Source of the DNA: Protaetiibacter larvae
GTDB taxonomy: Bacteria > Actinomycetota > Actinomycetes > Actinomycetales > Microbacteriaceae
NCBI RefSeq assembly: GCF_008365275.1
Contig: NZ_CP043504.1
Coordinates: 992,001-1,056,000 of the forward strand
Reading direction: 5' to 3'
DNA: 64,000 nt
Under the pieces are notes generated by a model that saw nothing but the letters and a program-made list of their open reading frames with translations, had not been told where the DNA came from and did no database searches. Shown in pieces: positions 27,089 through 36,938 of this stretch. Position 1 is the stretch's first letter; each line of letters starts with the position of its first letter. The translations under genes were made by a program, and so were the position numbers.

Positions 27089-28011
27089 GCGGCACCTCCC
27101 GCGTGGTACTCGACATCGTCCTGGGTGAGGGCGAGGTAGGCCTCCTCGAGCGAGCCCTGCAACGACGTCAACTCGTGCAGCACGACCGCCTGCTGGGCGG
27201 CGAGCTCGCCGATCCGCTCGATCGGCAGCGCGCCGACGATCGCGGCACCGGGGGTCTCGGGGATGGGCGTCAACGTTGCGCCGCCCGCCGTGAGCGCCGA
27301 CGCGAGCCGGTCGAGGTGGGGCGTGCGCACGCGAACGGTGGCACCGCCCGGTCCGGAGGCGAGGGCGACGATCTCGGCCACCGAGGCATCCGCGATGATG
27401 CGTCCGCGGCCCAGCACGATGATGTGGTCGGCGGTCTGGGCCATCTCGCTCATGAGGTGCGAGGAGAGGAAGACGGTGCGGCCCTGGCCGGCCAGGTGCT
27501 TCGCGAGCTGCCGCACCCAGATGACGCCCTCCGGGTCGAGGCCGTTGACCGGCTCGTCGAGGATGAGCGTCGATGGGTCGCCGAGCAGGGCCGCCGCGAT
27601 GCCGAGGCGCTGCCCCATCCCGAGGGAGAAGCCCTTCACCCGCTTGCCGGCCACCGACTCGAGGCCCGTCAAGGCGATCACCTCGTCGACGCGGCGGCGC
27701 GGGATGCGGTGGGTCGCGGCGAGCGCGAGCAGGTGGTTGCGGGCGGTGCGTCCCGGGTGCACGGCCTTGGCGTCCAGCAGCACCCCCACCTCGCGCAGCG
27801 GGCTCGCGTGCTCGGCGTAGCGCTTGCCGTTGACCGTGACGTGGCCCGCGCTGGGGTTGTCCAGTCCCACGATGAGGCGCATCGTGGTGGACTTGCCGGC
27901 GCCATTCGGGCCGAGGAAGCCGGTGACCCGACCCGGTTCGATGGTGAAGCTCACCCCGTCGACCGCGGTCTTGGCGCCGTAGCGCTTGGTGAGTGCGGTC
28001 GCTTCGATCAT
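27085..28011 (-). CDS. ABC exporter ATP-binding protein
   Basis: 308 aa. Walker A GPNGAGKST (about 35-43), Q-loop replaced by the DAKAVHPGRTARNHL region, signature FSLGMGQRLGIAAALLGDP, Walker B LILDEPVNGLDPEG, H-loop LSSHLMSEM. This is the CcmA/BcrA-like group that teams with ABC-2 permeases in export of antibiotics, lipids or peptides. TAGGCT stands six bases before its ATG. Confidence 0.93.
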   Translation of the reverse strand: MIEATALTKRYGAKTAVDGVSFTIEPGRVTGFLGPNGAGKSTTMRLIVGLDNPSAGHVTVNGKRYAEHASPLREVGVLLDAKAVHPGRTARNHLLALAATHRIPRRRVDEVIALTGLESVAGKRVKGFSLGMGQRLGIAAALLGDPSTLILDEPVNGLDPEGVIWVRQLAKHLAGQGRTVFLSSHLMSEMAQTADHIIVLGRGRIIADASVAEIVALASGPGGATVRVRTPHLDRLASALTAGGATLTPIPETPGAAIVGALPIERIGELAAQQAVVLHELTSLQGSLEEAYLALTQDDVEYHAGGAA

Positions 28012-28017
28012 GAGGCG

Positions 28018-28023
28018 AGCCTA
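28018..28023 (-). promoter_or_regulatory. -10 element, leaderless ABC exporter operon
   Basis: TAGGCT on the minus strand, six bases before the ATPase ATG. Confidence 0.5.
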
Positions 28024-28042
28024 GGCGGCGACGGGGTGCGCG

Positions 28043-29695
28043 CTACGCCGCGAGGTCGTGCGAGTCGAGGATCGTGTAGCTGTAGCCCTGCTCGGCGAGG
28101 AAGCGCTGGCGGTTCTGGGCGAAGTCCTGGTCCACCGTGTCGCGCGCGACGAGCGTGTAGAAGTTCGCGGGCAGCCCGGACTCCTTCGGCCGCAGCAGGC
28201 GCCCGAGGCGCTGGGCCTCCTCCTGGCGCGATCCGAACGACCCGGACACCTGGATGGCGACCGTCGCCTCCGGCAGGTCGACCGAGAAGTTGGCCACCTT
28301 CGACACCACGAGCACCTTCGTGATCCCGTCGCGGAACTCCTGGTACAGCCGCTCGCGCTCGGCGATCGGCGTGGATCCGGTGAGCTGCGGGGCGCCGAGC
28401 GCCTCGGCGAGCTCCTCGATCTGGTCGAGGTACTGGCCGATCACGAGGATCCGCTCGCCGTCGTGCTTGGCCACCAGATCCTTCACCACCTGCAGCTTCG
28501 CGGGCGCGGTGGCGGCGAGCCGGTAGCGCTCGTCGTCGGCGCTCGCGGCGTACTCGAGGCGCTCGGACTGCGGCAGGTCGATCCGCACCTCGAAGCACGA
28601 CGCCGGGGAGATGAAACCCTGGGCCTCGATCTCCTTCCAGGGCGCGTCGAAGCGCTTGGGGCCGATGAGGCTGAACACGTCGGACTCCCGGCCGTCCTCG
28701 CGCACGAGGGTCGCCGTGAGGCCGAGGCGGCGGCGAGCCTGCAGCTCGGCGGTCAGCTTGAACACGGGTGCCGGCAGCAGGTGCACCTCGTCGTAGACGA
28801 TGAGGCCCCAGTCGAGGGCGTCGAGAAGCGCCAGGTGCGCGTACTCGCCCTTCCTCTTGGCGGTGAGGATCTGGTAGGTCGCGATCGTGACCGGCTTGAT
28901 CTCCTTGGACTGCCCGGAGTACTCGCCGATGTCGTCCTCGCTGAGGCTCGTGCGCTTGAGCAGTTCGGCGCGCCACTGGCGGGCGGAGACCGTGTTGGTG
29001 ACGAGGATGAGCGTCGTGGTGTCGGCCTCGGCCATCGCGCCCGCGCCGACGAGCGTCTTGCCCGCGCCGCACGGCAGCACGACCACACCGGACCCGCCCG
29101 CGAAGAAGTTGTCGACCGCCTGCTGCTGGTAGGGGCGCAGGCTCCAGCCGCTCTCGACCAGGTCGATGCGGTGCGGGGTTCCGGGGGTGTAGCCGGCCTG
29201 GTCCTCGGCCGGCCAGCCGATCTTGAGCAGTTCCTGCTTCACCTGCCCGCGCGCCCACGGCTGCAGCGTCCACTCGGTGGAGCTGCGGCGGATGCCGAGG
29301 AACGGGGCGATCTTCGCGTTGCGGGTGATCTCGGCGAGCACCGCGGGATCCGTGGTGCGGATGACGAGCTCGCCGCTGTGCCCATCCGCGCTGTCGTCGC
29401 GCGCGATGACGAGGCGGCCGTAGCGTCCGACGGTCTCCGCGATGTCGATCTGCACCGTCTGCGGCACGGGGAACTTGGCGTAGCGCTCGAGGGTGGCGAG
29501 CATCTGGGCGGCCTCATGGCCGGCGGCGCGCGCGTTCCAGAGGCCGAGGCGCGTGATGCGGTAGGTGTGCACGTGCTCGGGCGCCCGTTCGAGCTCGGCG
29601 AAGACCGCCAGCTCGTGGCGGGCCTCCTCCGCATCCGGGTGCGCCACCTCGAGCAGCACCGTGCGGTCGCTCTGCACGATCAACGGTCCGTTCAC
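28043..29695 (-). CDS. XPB/Rad25-type DNA repair helicase
   Basis: 550 aa SF2 helicase. An N-terminal DNA-damage-recognition-like domain (about 1-180) precedes the motor. Motif I is LPCGAGKTLVGAGAM, motif II is the DExH box YDEVHLLPAP, motif III LTATLVREDGRE, and motif VI is QEEAQRLGRLLRPK. IGPKRFDAPWKE is the XPB-specific ThM-like region. Bacterial XPB unwinds DNA 3'-5' and is thought to act in repair. GTG start at 29695, the only start near the family N-terminus (VVNGPLIVQSDRT), with TAGGCT 8 bases before it. Its partner gene lies directly upstream, the order also found in mycobacteria. Confidence 0.93.
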   Translation of the reverse strand: MNGPLIVQSDRTVLLEVAHPDAEEARHELAVFAELERAPEHVHTYRITRLGLWNARAAGHEAAQMLATLERYAKFPVPQTVQIDIAETVGRYGRLVIARDDSADGHSGELVIRTTDPAVLAEITRNAKIAPFLGIRRSSTEWTLQPWARGQVKQELLKIGWPAEDQAGYTPGTPHRIDLVESGWSLRPYQQQAVDNFFAGGSGVVVLPCGAGKTLVGAGAMAEADTTTLILVTNTVSARQWRAELLKRTSLSEDDIGEYSGQSKEIKPVTIATYQILTAKRKGEYAHLALLDALDWGLIVYDEVHLLPAPVFKLTAELQARRRLGLTATLVREDGRESDVFSLIGPKRFDAPWKEIEAQGFISPASCFEVRIDLPQSERLEYAASADDERYRLAATAPAKLQVVKDLVAKHDGERILVIGQYLDQIEELAEALGAPQLTGSTPIAERERLYQEFRDGITKVLVVSKVANFSVDLPEATVAIQVSGSFGSRQEEAQRLGRLLRPKESGLPANFYTLVARDTVDQDFAQNRQRFLAEQGYSYTILDSHDLAA

Positions 29696-29733
29696 AACCG
29701 TCCAGCCTATCCGGGCGAGACGCCGGCTTGCTG

Positions 29734-29800
29734 GACGGTGAGGGGCCGCGGCGTGCTCGAGACACGCCGCGACGGGCGCACCTCGCGACCCCTCACCGTC
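29734..29800 (-). terminator. Nested hairpin between the helicase partner and XPB genes
   Basis: Outer arms GACGGTGAGGGG (29734-29745) and complement (29789-29800), inner perfect arms CGCGGCGTG (29747-29755) and complement (29763-29771). The outer right arm reaches into the stop codon of the upstream gene. Confidence 0.65.
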
Positions 29801-31670
29801 AGGCGGGGGAGACGTCGACGATGTGCGAGAGGGGGAGCGTGCGCTCGATGTCGGCGCGGCGGTCGCGCGCGCGCAGGCGGCCGCCGGCGAGCGCGGCCGG
29901 CTCCAGCAGGTAGGGCACCTCGCTGCCATCCGGCAGGCGCACGGTCACCGTGACCGCGACGCGGGACTTGATGGCGAGCTCGAGCTGCCGCGCGTTCCAC
30001 GCGGCGCCGCTCTCCGCGGGCGCCTCGGCGGCCGCCTGGCGCAGGCGCGCCACGAGCGCCGCCGCCGTGTCGACCGGGATCGACGCGGTGATCGGCGCGG
30101 GCGCCGCGCGCCGCACCGGACGGATCGTGCCCGTGGCGTCCTCGAACACGGCCGGGTACCGCGCATCCACGAGCGACCAGTACACGGCCTCCGCGTCGAA
30201 ACGGCTCACCGCGCGGTGGGCGTCCGTGCGGCGCAGCGCGATCGACGACAGCGCCTGGTCGATCACGAGCTGCCCGACCAGGGCCGGGTCGTCGCCGCGG
30301 ACGTAGGCGTGCGCACCCGCGTCGGGCCCCGAGATCGGCGCGTCGAGCGCCCCCACCCGGAGGCTTCCGAAGCGGCCCGCCGTCTCGGTCAGCAGGTATT
30401 CGAGCGGCTGCGGGATGCCCGTGAGCGAGGTCTCGGCCAGGAACGCCCGCAGCTGCTCGATCGTCGCGCCCGCCGTGAGCGCGCGGGTGACCGACGCCGC
30501 GGTGACGCGATAGCTGGACGCCAGGCCCACCGATTCCACGTCGGCGAGCTCGCGCAGCCGGGCGTCGACGTCGGCGGCGAGCGGGCCCGGGGCGATCATC
30601 GAGAGGTCGTGCTGGATGTAGACCTGCCGCACGTCGGGCGGGAACAGGGCGCCGACCGCCGCGGCCGCCGCCTCCGGACCGGTCGCGAGCAGGGCCGATC
30701 CGGGAGTGGAGGGGATCGACGCCCCGACGATGCCGAGCAGCTCGGCCGAGCGGGATGCCGTGGAGGCGCGTTCGCGCATCCACGCGCCCCCGGCCGGGTA
30801 CAGCCACTCGAGGTAGTCGACGAGGCCGTCGCCCCAGCGGGCCCGCGCTCGGGAGCGCAGGTGGGCGCGCAGCTCCTCGGGCACCTGTGCGAGCCATCCT
30901 TCGGCCAGCGCCGTCCAGCGTTCGACGCGGCTGAGACCGCGCCATTCGACGCCTTCCGCCGTGACCCGCCAGGATCCGGCGCTCAGCTCGATGAGCCGCG
31001 CGGATTCGGCGATGTCGAGCAGCGCGCGCAGCTCCTCGTCGCCGACGCCCGCGGCGGCGGAGAGGCGACGCCAGTCGGGGAGGGCGATGCCGCCGCGCTG
31101 CAGCTGCCGCGCCGGCTCGCGTTCGAGGGTGCGCACCAGTTCGCCCACCGCGGTGACCGCCTCGAAGGCGCGATCGGCGGCGCCCCGATCCGCGGCCGCC
31201 AGATCGGACGCCCCGACCGGTTCGAGCGCCGCGGGGGGCGGGCCGTCCAGGAGGTCCTCGACCGAGGGCAGTCCCGCGGCGGGCCAGGCGCGCAGTCGGG
31301 CGAACACGGGGCCCCAGGGGGCGGGGCGCCCCGTGGTGTCGTCGAGCAGCGCGAGCCCCGAGAGCTGCGCCACCGGCTCCCGGATCGCCTCCGGCGCGAG
31401 GCCGAGGCGCGCGGCGATCGCCGTCGCGTCGCCGCCGGTGCCCTGCTCCTCCAGCACGCCGGCGGCCGCGAGCACCGCGAGGGTGGGCCGGTCGAGGTGC
31501 TCGAGCGCGGCCTGCACCGAGCCCTCCTCGAGGAGGGCCTCGGCGAGGTCGAAGACGTCGCGGATGCCCGCCTCCCGCACCGGGCGGGCCCGCAGCAGTG
31601 CCGTCAGGGCGTCGTCGTCTCGCGCCCGCAGCCATGCTGCGAGCGCCAAGGCGGAGGTGCTACCGCTCAC
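29799..31670 (-). CDS. Helicase-associated (Helicase_C_3) domain protein, XPB partner
   Basis: 623 aa. It lacks Walker motifs; the family is defined by an XPB/Ssl2-like C-terminal helicase-associated domain (here about 330-480, e.g. VRQVYIQHDLSMIAPGPLAADVDARLRELADVESVGLASSYRVT). The N-terminal half is helical with winged-helix-like repeats. Found next to XPB in many actinobacteria, including mycobacteria, so a role as XPB cofactor or recruitment factor is likely but unproven. GTG start; its first 11 nt overlap the preceding small membrane gene. Confidence 0.82.
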   Translation of the reverse strand: MSGSTSALALAAWLRARDDDALTALLRARPVREAGIRDVFDLAEALLEEGSVQAALEHLDRPTLAVLAAAGVLEEQGTGGDATAIAARLGLAPEAIREPVAQLSGLALLDDTTGRPAPWGPVFARLRAWPAAGLPSVEDLLDGPPPAALEPVGASDLAAADRGAADRAFEAVTAVGELVRTLEREPARQLQRGGIALPDWRRLSAAAGVGDEELRALLDIAESARLIELSAGSWRVTAEGVEWRGLSRVERWTALAEGWLAQVPEELRAHLRSRARARWGDGLVDYLEWLYPAGGAWMRERASTASRSAELLGIVGASIPSTPGSALLATGPEAAAAAVGALFPPDVRQVYIQHDLSMIAPGPLAADVDARLRELADVESVGLASSYRVTAASVTRALTAGATIEQLRAFLAETSLTGIPQPLEYLLTETAGRFGSLRVGALDAPISGPDAGAHAYVRGDDPALVGQLVIDQALSSIALRRTDAHRAVSRFDAEAVYWSLVDARYPAVFEDATGTIRPVRRAAPAPITASIPVDTAAALVARLRQAAAEAPAESGAAWNARQLELAIKSRVAVTVTVRLPDGSEVPYLLEPAALAGGRLRARDRRADIERTLPLSHIVDVSPA

Positions 31671-31923
31671 CGTCCCGGGCGAGCCGCCGGCGCCGCACGG
31701 TGGTCACGACGAGGAACACCAGGATGAGCACGAAGGCGATCGGCAACCCGATGTAGCCCACCAGGACGAGCGCGGGCCAGATCCCGCTCGCCATCTCGGC
31801 CCCCGAGGCGTTGCCGATGATCGTGATCACGATCGCCAGGATCGACAGCCCCACGATGGTCGCGATCCAGACGGTGAGCACACGTTCGATACGATTGAGA
31901 GGGACGGGGGCGTTCTCGGGCAC
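31660..31923 (-). CDS. Small two-helix membrane protein
   Basis: 87 aa with two transmembrane helices (about 15-38 and 47-72) and a basic C-terminal tail (RRRRLARDGER). No recognised domain. The overlap with the helicase-partner gene and a leaderless-type promoter suggest it heads that transcript. Function unknown. Confidence 0.75.
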   Translation of the reverse strand: MPENAPVPLNRIERVLTVWIATIVGLSILAIVITIIGNASGAEMASGIWPALVLVGYIGLPIAFVLILVFLVVTTVRRRRLARDGER

Positions 31924-31929
31924 GAGACA

Positions 31930-31935
31930 ACACTA
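31930..31935 (-). promoter_or_regulatory. -10 element, leaderless membrane gene
   Basis: TAGTGT on the minus strand, six bases before the GTG. Confidence 0.5.
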
Positions 31936-31978
31936 TGCCCCGCATCCCCGCCCCATGGATCAGCGAGAGAGGCCCCGC

Positions 31979-32359
31979 ATGCCCACCGGCAAGGTGAAGT
32001 TCTACGACGAGGAGAAGGGCTTCGGCTTCGTCACCTCCGACGACGGCCAGGAGGTCTTCCTGCACGCGTCGGCACTCCCCGCCGGCGCCGTGGTGCGCGC
32101 GGGCACCCGCCTCGAGTTCGGCATCGCCGACGGACGCAAGGGCGCCCAGGCGCTCTCGGTGCGAGTGCTCGACGCCCCGCCGAGCCTCACCAAGATCAAC
32201 CGGCGCTCCGCGGACGACATGGCGATCGTCATCGAAGACCTCGTGAAGCTGCTCGACGGCATCGGTGCGGGCCTGCGTCGCGGGCGGTACCCCGACCGCG
32301 CGCACGGCACGAAGATCGCCGCGGTGCTGCGCAAGGTCGCCGACGACCTGGATGCCTGA
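31979..32359 (+). CDS. Cold-shock-domain protein with helical C-terminal extension
   Basis: 126 aa. Residues 1-66 form a cold shock domain with RNP1 KGFGFVTS and RNP2 EVFLHASAL. Residues 70-126 are an added helical tail (MAIVIEDLVKLLDGIGAGLRRG) typical of an actinobacterial CspB-like group. Binds nucleic acid; specific role unknown. ATG at 31979 follows GAGAGAGG. The end overlaps the DUF3027 gene by 8 nt. Confidence 0.9.
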   Translation: MPTGKVKFYDEEKGFGFVTSDDGQEVFLHASALPAGAVVRAGTRLEFGIADGRKGAQALSVRVLDAPPSLTKINRRSADDMAIVIEDLVKLLDGIGAGLRRGRYPDRAHGTKIAAVLRKVADDLDA

Positions 32360-32909
32360 GCACCCGGTGACCGACGACGAGCGTCTGCGGATCGCCCGGG
32401 AGGCGCTGCGCGAGATCACGCCCGACGCGACCGTGGGCGAGCTCATCTCGCAGTCCGAGGAGGACGACGGCGTCACCACGCTGGCCTTCGCGGCCACGAT
32501 GGCCGGCTACCCGGGATGGCACTGGACGGTGAGCGTCGCCGAGCTCGCGGGCGAGGCCCCCACGGTGCTCGAGGCGGAGCTGCTGCCCGGCGACGGCGCA
32601 CTGCTCGCACCGGACTGGGTTCCGTGGTCGGAGCGCCTCGAGGAGTACCGCGCCGCCCAGGAGGCGGCTGCCGCCGAGGCGGGTGACGCGGACGACGACG
32701 CCGACGACACGGATGACGACGACCACGACGACCACGACGAGGACTTCGGCGACGACCCCGACGACGGGATCGACTTCGAGCACGACGACTCAGCGCCGCT
32801 TGCGGTGGGTGTAGACGAGTCCGACGAGACCGAGCCCGATGCCGACGAGGCAGGTCCACAGCCACCAGACGCGCCCCGAATCGACGAGCGCGCCGACGAA
32901 GACGAGTAG
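32352..32909 (+). CDS. DUF3027 domain protein
   Basis: 185 aa. The folded N-terminal part (about 1-105) has YPGWHWTVSVAEL and LLAPDWVPWSERLEEYR, the DUF3027 signature. From about 115 it is an extremely acidic low-complexity tail (Asp/Glu/His-rich). The last 120 nt run antisense over the 3' half of the DUF2530 gene. DUF3027, DUF2530 and serC are also neighbours in mycobacteria. Function unknown; the acidic tail suggests binding to basic proteins or nucleic-acid mimicry (speculative). Confidence 0.85.
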   Translation: MPEHPVTDDERLRIAREALREITPDATVGELISQSEEDDGVTTLAFAATMAGYPGWHWTVSVAELAGEAPTVLEAELLPGDGALLAPDWVPWSERLEEYRAAQEAAAAEAGDADDDADDTDDDDHDDHDEDFGDDPDDGIDFEHDDSAPLAVGVDESDETEPDADEAGPQPPDAPRIDERADEDE

Positions 32910-33023
32910 CCCGCCGAGGGCGAGCACCCACAGCACGAGCCCCGCGAGCACGGCCGCGCGGTCGTCCGTGGCGACCGGTTCCGGGTCCGGACGCCGCTCA
33001 TCCTCGCGCAGCCACAGTCGCAT
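32790..33023 (-). CDS. DUF2530 small membrane protein
   Basis: 77 aa. Charged N-terminus, two transmembrane helices (about 25-45 and 52-70), end RRWWLWTC-like: VWWLWTCLVGIGLGLVGLVY then THRKRR. Matches the DUF2530 actinobacterial family. Convergent with, and overlapping, DUF3027. IS481 is inserted just upstream of its start, so its promoter may have been altered. Confidence 0.8.
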   Translation of the reverse strand: MRLWLREDERRPDPEPVATDDRAAVLAGLVLWVLALGGLLVFVGALVDSGRVWWLWTCLVGIGLGLVGLVYTHRKRR

Positions 33024-33035
33024 GCGCCGATCCTC

Positions 33036-33041
33036 GCTAGC
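33036..33041. repeat. Left target duplication of IS481 copy 1
   Basis: GCTAGC, against GCTAGA on the other side (34132-34137). It fits the NCTAGN target known for Bordetella IS481. The transposase stop codon TAG (33037-33039, minus strand) lies in it, outside the element. Confidence 0.75.
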
Positions 33042-34035
33042 TGTTCTTCCCCGTGAGGTTGTGAACGCGGGCTGCGGGGACGAGACCGCCGATTCCGGTG
33101 TGGGGTCGGTGGTGATTGTAGTGATGGAGCCAGTCGGCGTAGGTGGCTGAGCGGGTGGCCTCGGATGAGTATGCCTCGGCGTAGGCCCACTCGGTGGCGA
33201 GGGTGCGGTTGAAGCGTTCGACCTTGCCGTTGGTCTGCGGCCGGTAGGGGCGTGTCCAGCGGTGCTGGATGTTGCCGAGTGCGGCGGCGAAGGCGCGTGA
33301 TCGGTAACAGGAGCCGTTGTCGGTCATCACGGCGGTGACGGTGATGCCGTGCTCGGCGAAGAACGCTGCGGCTCGGAGCCAGAAGCCGGCCGCGGTCTCT
33401 TTGCGTTCGTCGGGGAGTTGCTCGGAGTAGGCGAGCCGGGAGTGGTCATCGACCGCGTGGTGCAGGAAGGTGTAGCCGCGCGAAGGGGACGCGCCGCGAC
33501 GTGCGGCTCGATCCCGGGCCGAGCCGGCTCGTCGATCCTGGGTCGAACCGCGACCATGGATGCGCCAGCCGCCGCCATCCGGGATGCGACCGAGTTTCTT
33601 GATATCGACATGGACGAGCTCTCCCGGCGCGGCGACCTCGTAGCGGACCGGCTTCGGCGCGCGAACAGGCAGCCCGGTGGCCTGATCGACGTGGACAAGT
33701 CGCGGCATCCGATAGCGGGCGAGAACGCGTCCGACCGTCGAGCGGGGAACACCGAGGTGATAGCCGATGCGGTGCGGACCCCAACGGCGGGTGAAGCGCA
33801 ACGCGACGATGCGTCGCTCGAGTCGCTGGGACGAGCGCGACGGGCTGCGGTGCGGTCGGGAGCTGCGATCGGTCAGCGGCAGCCCGGCGCGGTAGCGGCA
33901 CGCCCAACGGGAAGCCGTCGCCGGGGAGCACTGGAACCGCTCAGCAGCCCGCCGCACCGGCCAGCCCTGATCGACGATGAGACGAGCAAGGCGCGCCCTG
34001 CCCTCCGGAGTAAACGGCGCGTTAGCGTGAGTCAC
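33037..34035 (-). CDS. IS481 family transposase
   Basis: 332 aa DDE transposase. N-terminal helix-turn-helix (RARLARLIVDQGWPVRRAAERFQCSPATASRWACRY), then the rve integrase core: first Asp in VHVDIKKLGRI, second Asp in MTDNGSCYRS, Glu in GKVERFNRTL. GTG at 34035 has GGAGG five bases upstream and is preferred over the ATG at 34074. The stop codon is supplied by the target duplication. The frame is intact, so the element may be active. Confidence 0.92.
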   Translation of the reverse strand: MTHANAPFTPEGRARLARLIVDQGWPVRRAAERFQCSPATASRWACRYRAGLPLTDRSSRPHRSPSRSSQRLERRIVALRFTRRWGPHRIGYHLGVPRSTVGRVLARYRMPRLVHVDQATGLPVRAPKPVRYEVAAPGELVHVDIKKLGRIPDGGGWRIHGRGSTQDRRAGSARDRAARRGASPSRGYTFLHHAVDDHSRLAYSEQLPDERKETAAGFWLRAAAFFAEHGITVTAVMTDNGSCYRSRAFAAALGNIQHRWTRPYRPQTNGKVERFNRTLATEWAYAEAYSSEATRSATYADWLHHYNHHRPHTGIGGLVPAARVHNLTGKNS

Positions 34036-34131
34036 GAAGACCTCCGTGGAAACGATCTGAGTGTGGTTACCCACATCGTTCCCGGAGGTCTTCGCTCACC
34101 TCAGCCGTTCACAACGTGTCGGGGAAGAACA
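33042..34131. mobile_element. IS481-family insertion sequence, copy 1
   Basis: 1090 bp, begins TGT and ends ACA, with 26-bp terminal inverted repeats (33042-33067 and 34106-34131) matching at 23 positions, shared start TGTTCTTCCCCG. One intact transposase on the minus strand. Flanked by NCTAGN-type duplications. Inserted between DUF2530 and serC, exactly at the serC stop codon. Confidence 0.93.
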
Positions 34132-35251
<1,120 letters not shown>

Positions 35252-35296
35252 CTATTTGTGCCCGGTAGGCTTGCTGCGACGTGCTGGGAGGCCACG

Positions 35297-35989
35297 ATGA
35301 CCGATCTCGTCGACACGACGGAGATGTACCTTCGGACCATCCTCGACCTCGAGGAGGAGGGGATCACGCCGCTGCGCGCGCGCATCTCCGAGCGCCTCGG
35401 GCACTCGGGTCCGACCGTGTCGCAGACCATCGGGCGCATGGAGCGCGACGGCCTCGTGGTCGTCGAGGGCGACCGGCATCTCGCGCTCACCACCGCGGGC
35501 CGCAGCCGTGCCATGCACGTCATGCGCAAGCACCGCCTGGCGGAGCGGCTGCTCTCGGACGTCATCGGCCTCGACTGGGCCTATGTGCACGACGAGGCGT
35601 GCCGCTGGGAGCACGTCATGAGCGAGCAGGTGGAGCGTCGGCTGCTCGAGCTGCTCGATCACCCCACCGAGTCGCCGTACGGCAACCCGATCCCGGGTCT
35701 CGATGAGCTGGGGGACGTTCCGGCCGGCCGGTTCCTCGACGGCGTGGAGAGCCTCGTGCAGCGCGCCGCGGCGGTGCCGGGGGAGTCGTCGGGCGTCATC
35801 CGGCGGCTCGGCGAGCCCGTGCAGTTCGAGCCCGAGCTGCTCGCGCAGTTGCGCGAGGCGGGCGTCCTGCCGGGTGCGACCGCCACGATCTCCGCCGCAG
35901 GCGCCTACGTGCTCGTGCAGGTGGACGGTTTCGGCGACGGGCTCGAGCTGCCCAGCGAGGTCGCCTCGCACATCTACATCGAGTCCTGA
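35297..35989 (+). CDS. ideR: Iron-dependent repressor IdeR/DtxR
   Basis: 230 aa, the IdeR length. N-terminal winged helix with RARISERLGHSGPTVSQTIGRMERDGL. All DtxR metal ligands are present at standard numbering: site 1 His79, Glu83, His98; site 2 Met10, Cys102, Glu105, His106. A C-terminal SH3-like domain follows (about 150-230). With Fe2+ it represses iron uptake genes; the box at 5457 is a predicted target. ATG at 35297 has GGGAGG upstream. The Cys102 and IdeR-like dimer region argue against the Mn-type MntR. Confidence 0.96.
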   Translation: MTDLVDTTEMYLRTILDLEEEGITPLRARISERLGHSGPTVSQTIGRMERDGLVVVEGDRHLALTTAGRSRAMHVMRKHRLAERLLSDVIGLDWAYVHDEACRWEHVMSEQVERRLLELLDHPTESPYGNPIPGLDELGDVPAGRFLDGVESLVQRAAAVPGESSGVIRRLGEPVQFEPELLAQLREAGVLPGATATISAAGAYVLVQVDGFGDGLELPSEVASHIYIES

Positions 35990-36049
35990 ACCCGCTCCTG
36001 CACAGCGCCGCGCGCCCGGGTCGGTTCCCCCTGAACGGGGGACGGCGAT

Positions 36050-36078
36050 GTGACAAGAGCGGGCCCGTCCCCTAAACT
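36050..36078 (+). promoter_or_regulatory. Promoter of the NlpC/P60 gene
   Basis: GTGACA (36050-36055), 17 bp, TAAACT (36073-36078). This predicts a leader of about 150 nt before the ATG at 36237, with a CCCCCG/CGGGGG stem near its start. No known riboswitch is recognised. Confidence 0.55.
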
Positions 36079-36236
36079 CGCCAAGTCCCCCGGTCACATC
36101 AGGACGGTCGGGGGCCGCTGCCCAGGGCGTCTCGTTCACCCATCCTCTGTGCGGCGACGTGACATACGAAAGGGATGGGGTCGCGCACCGAGAGCGGCCG
36201 AGGCGCGGGAGAGCTCTCTTGCTTCCAGGTACCCAG

Positions 36237-36938
36237 ATGGAGCGGTCCGCCGCTCCCGCCCCCCGAACCCGAAACCCCCGCCGCACCTCGCTGCGCAACC
36301 TCGCCGTCATGGCGATCGTGGTGCCCGGCATCTTCGCGACGATCGCGTTGCCCGCCTACGCCTACTCGCCGCCCGCCCCCGACCACTCGGATGAGGCGGC
36401 CGCGCTCGAGCAGCTGCGCGCCGCGGGCGCGCAGTCGATCGAGGTCGACGACGCGGTGCTCCCCGCCGACGCACGCGACGGCTACGAGACGATCTCGGCC
36501 GCCGAGATCCGCCGCGCGCAGCAGCGCGCCGCCTTCGCCGCGTACTCGGGGCCGTCGGCTCGCGACTTCCTCGCCAACCCGCCGTATCCGTCGTTCTCGC
36601 TCGACCAGGTGGTGCAGGTCGCCCTGCAGTACCAGGGCGTTCCGTACGTCTATGGCGGAGGCACCCCGGCGGGGTTCGACTGCTCGGGCTTCACGATGTT
36701 CGTCTACGCCCAGTTCGGCGTGGCGCTGCCGCACTCCTCGCGCGCCCAGGGTGCCGGCGGCATCCCGATCTCGCGCGCGGACGCGCGGCCGGGCGACATC
36801 GTCGCCATGGACCGCGGCGGCCACGTCGGCATCTACCTCGGCAACAACACGATGGTGCATGCCCCGATGCCGGGCCGCGTGGTCGAGATCGAGGCGATCT
36901 GGGATCCGAACGCCTGGTTCGTGCGCTACGGCGCGTAG
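36237..36938 (+). CDS. Secreted NlpC/P60 peptidoglycan endopeptidase
   Basis: 233 aa. Export signal with a basic start and hydrophobic core (about 20-42, ending YAYS). A spacer with A-R-D-G-Y-E-T-I-S-A-A-E (79-90) is shared with the CHAP protein at 37906. The C40 domain (about 122-233) has catalytic Cys149 (GFDCSGF), His196 (GGHVGIYLG) and third residue His208. It cleaves peptide stems in the wall, likely for daughter cell separation. ATG at 36159 is possible but gives an unlikely N-terminus. Confidence 0.9.
   Translation: MERSAAPAPRTRNPRRTSLRNLAVMAIVVPGIFATIALPAYAYSPPAPDHSDEAAALEQLRAAGAQSIEVDDAVLPADARDGYETISAAEIRRAQQRAAFAAYSGPSARDFLANPPYPSFSLDQVVQVALQYQGVPYVYGGGTPAGFDCSGFTMFVYAQFGVALPHSSRAQGAGGIPISRADARPGDIVAMDRGGHVGIYLGNNTMVHAPMPGRVVEIEAIWDPNAWFVRYGA

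Noticed and set aside
32790-32909. DUF3027 tail as evidence of a frameshift
   Set aside because: Acidic composition is continuous across the region and the DUF2530 frame is intact on the other strand; overlap is a simpler explanation.
34036-34074. Upstream ATG of the IS481 transposase
   Set aside because: GTG at 34035 has a well-spaced GGAGG while the ATG at 34074 has none and adds residues outside the family.
36079-36236. c-di-AMP (ydaO) riboswitch in the long leader of the NlpC/P60 gene
   Set aside because: Such riboswitches often precede wall hydrolases in actinobacteria, but the conserved GGGGAACC, GGGUGAAUC and ACAGCUAACCUCG blocks are not visible.
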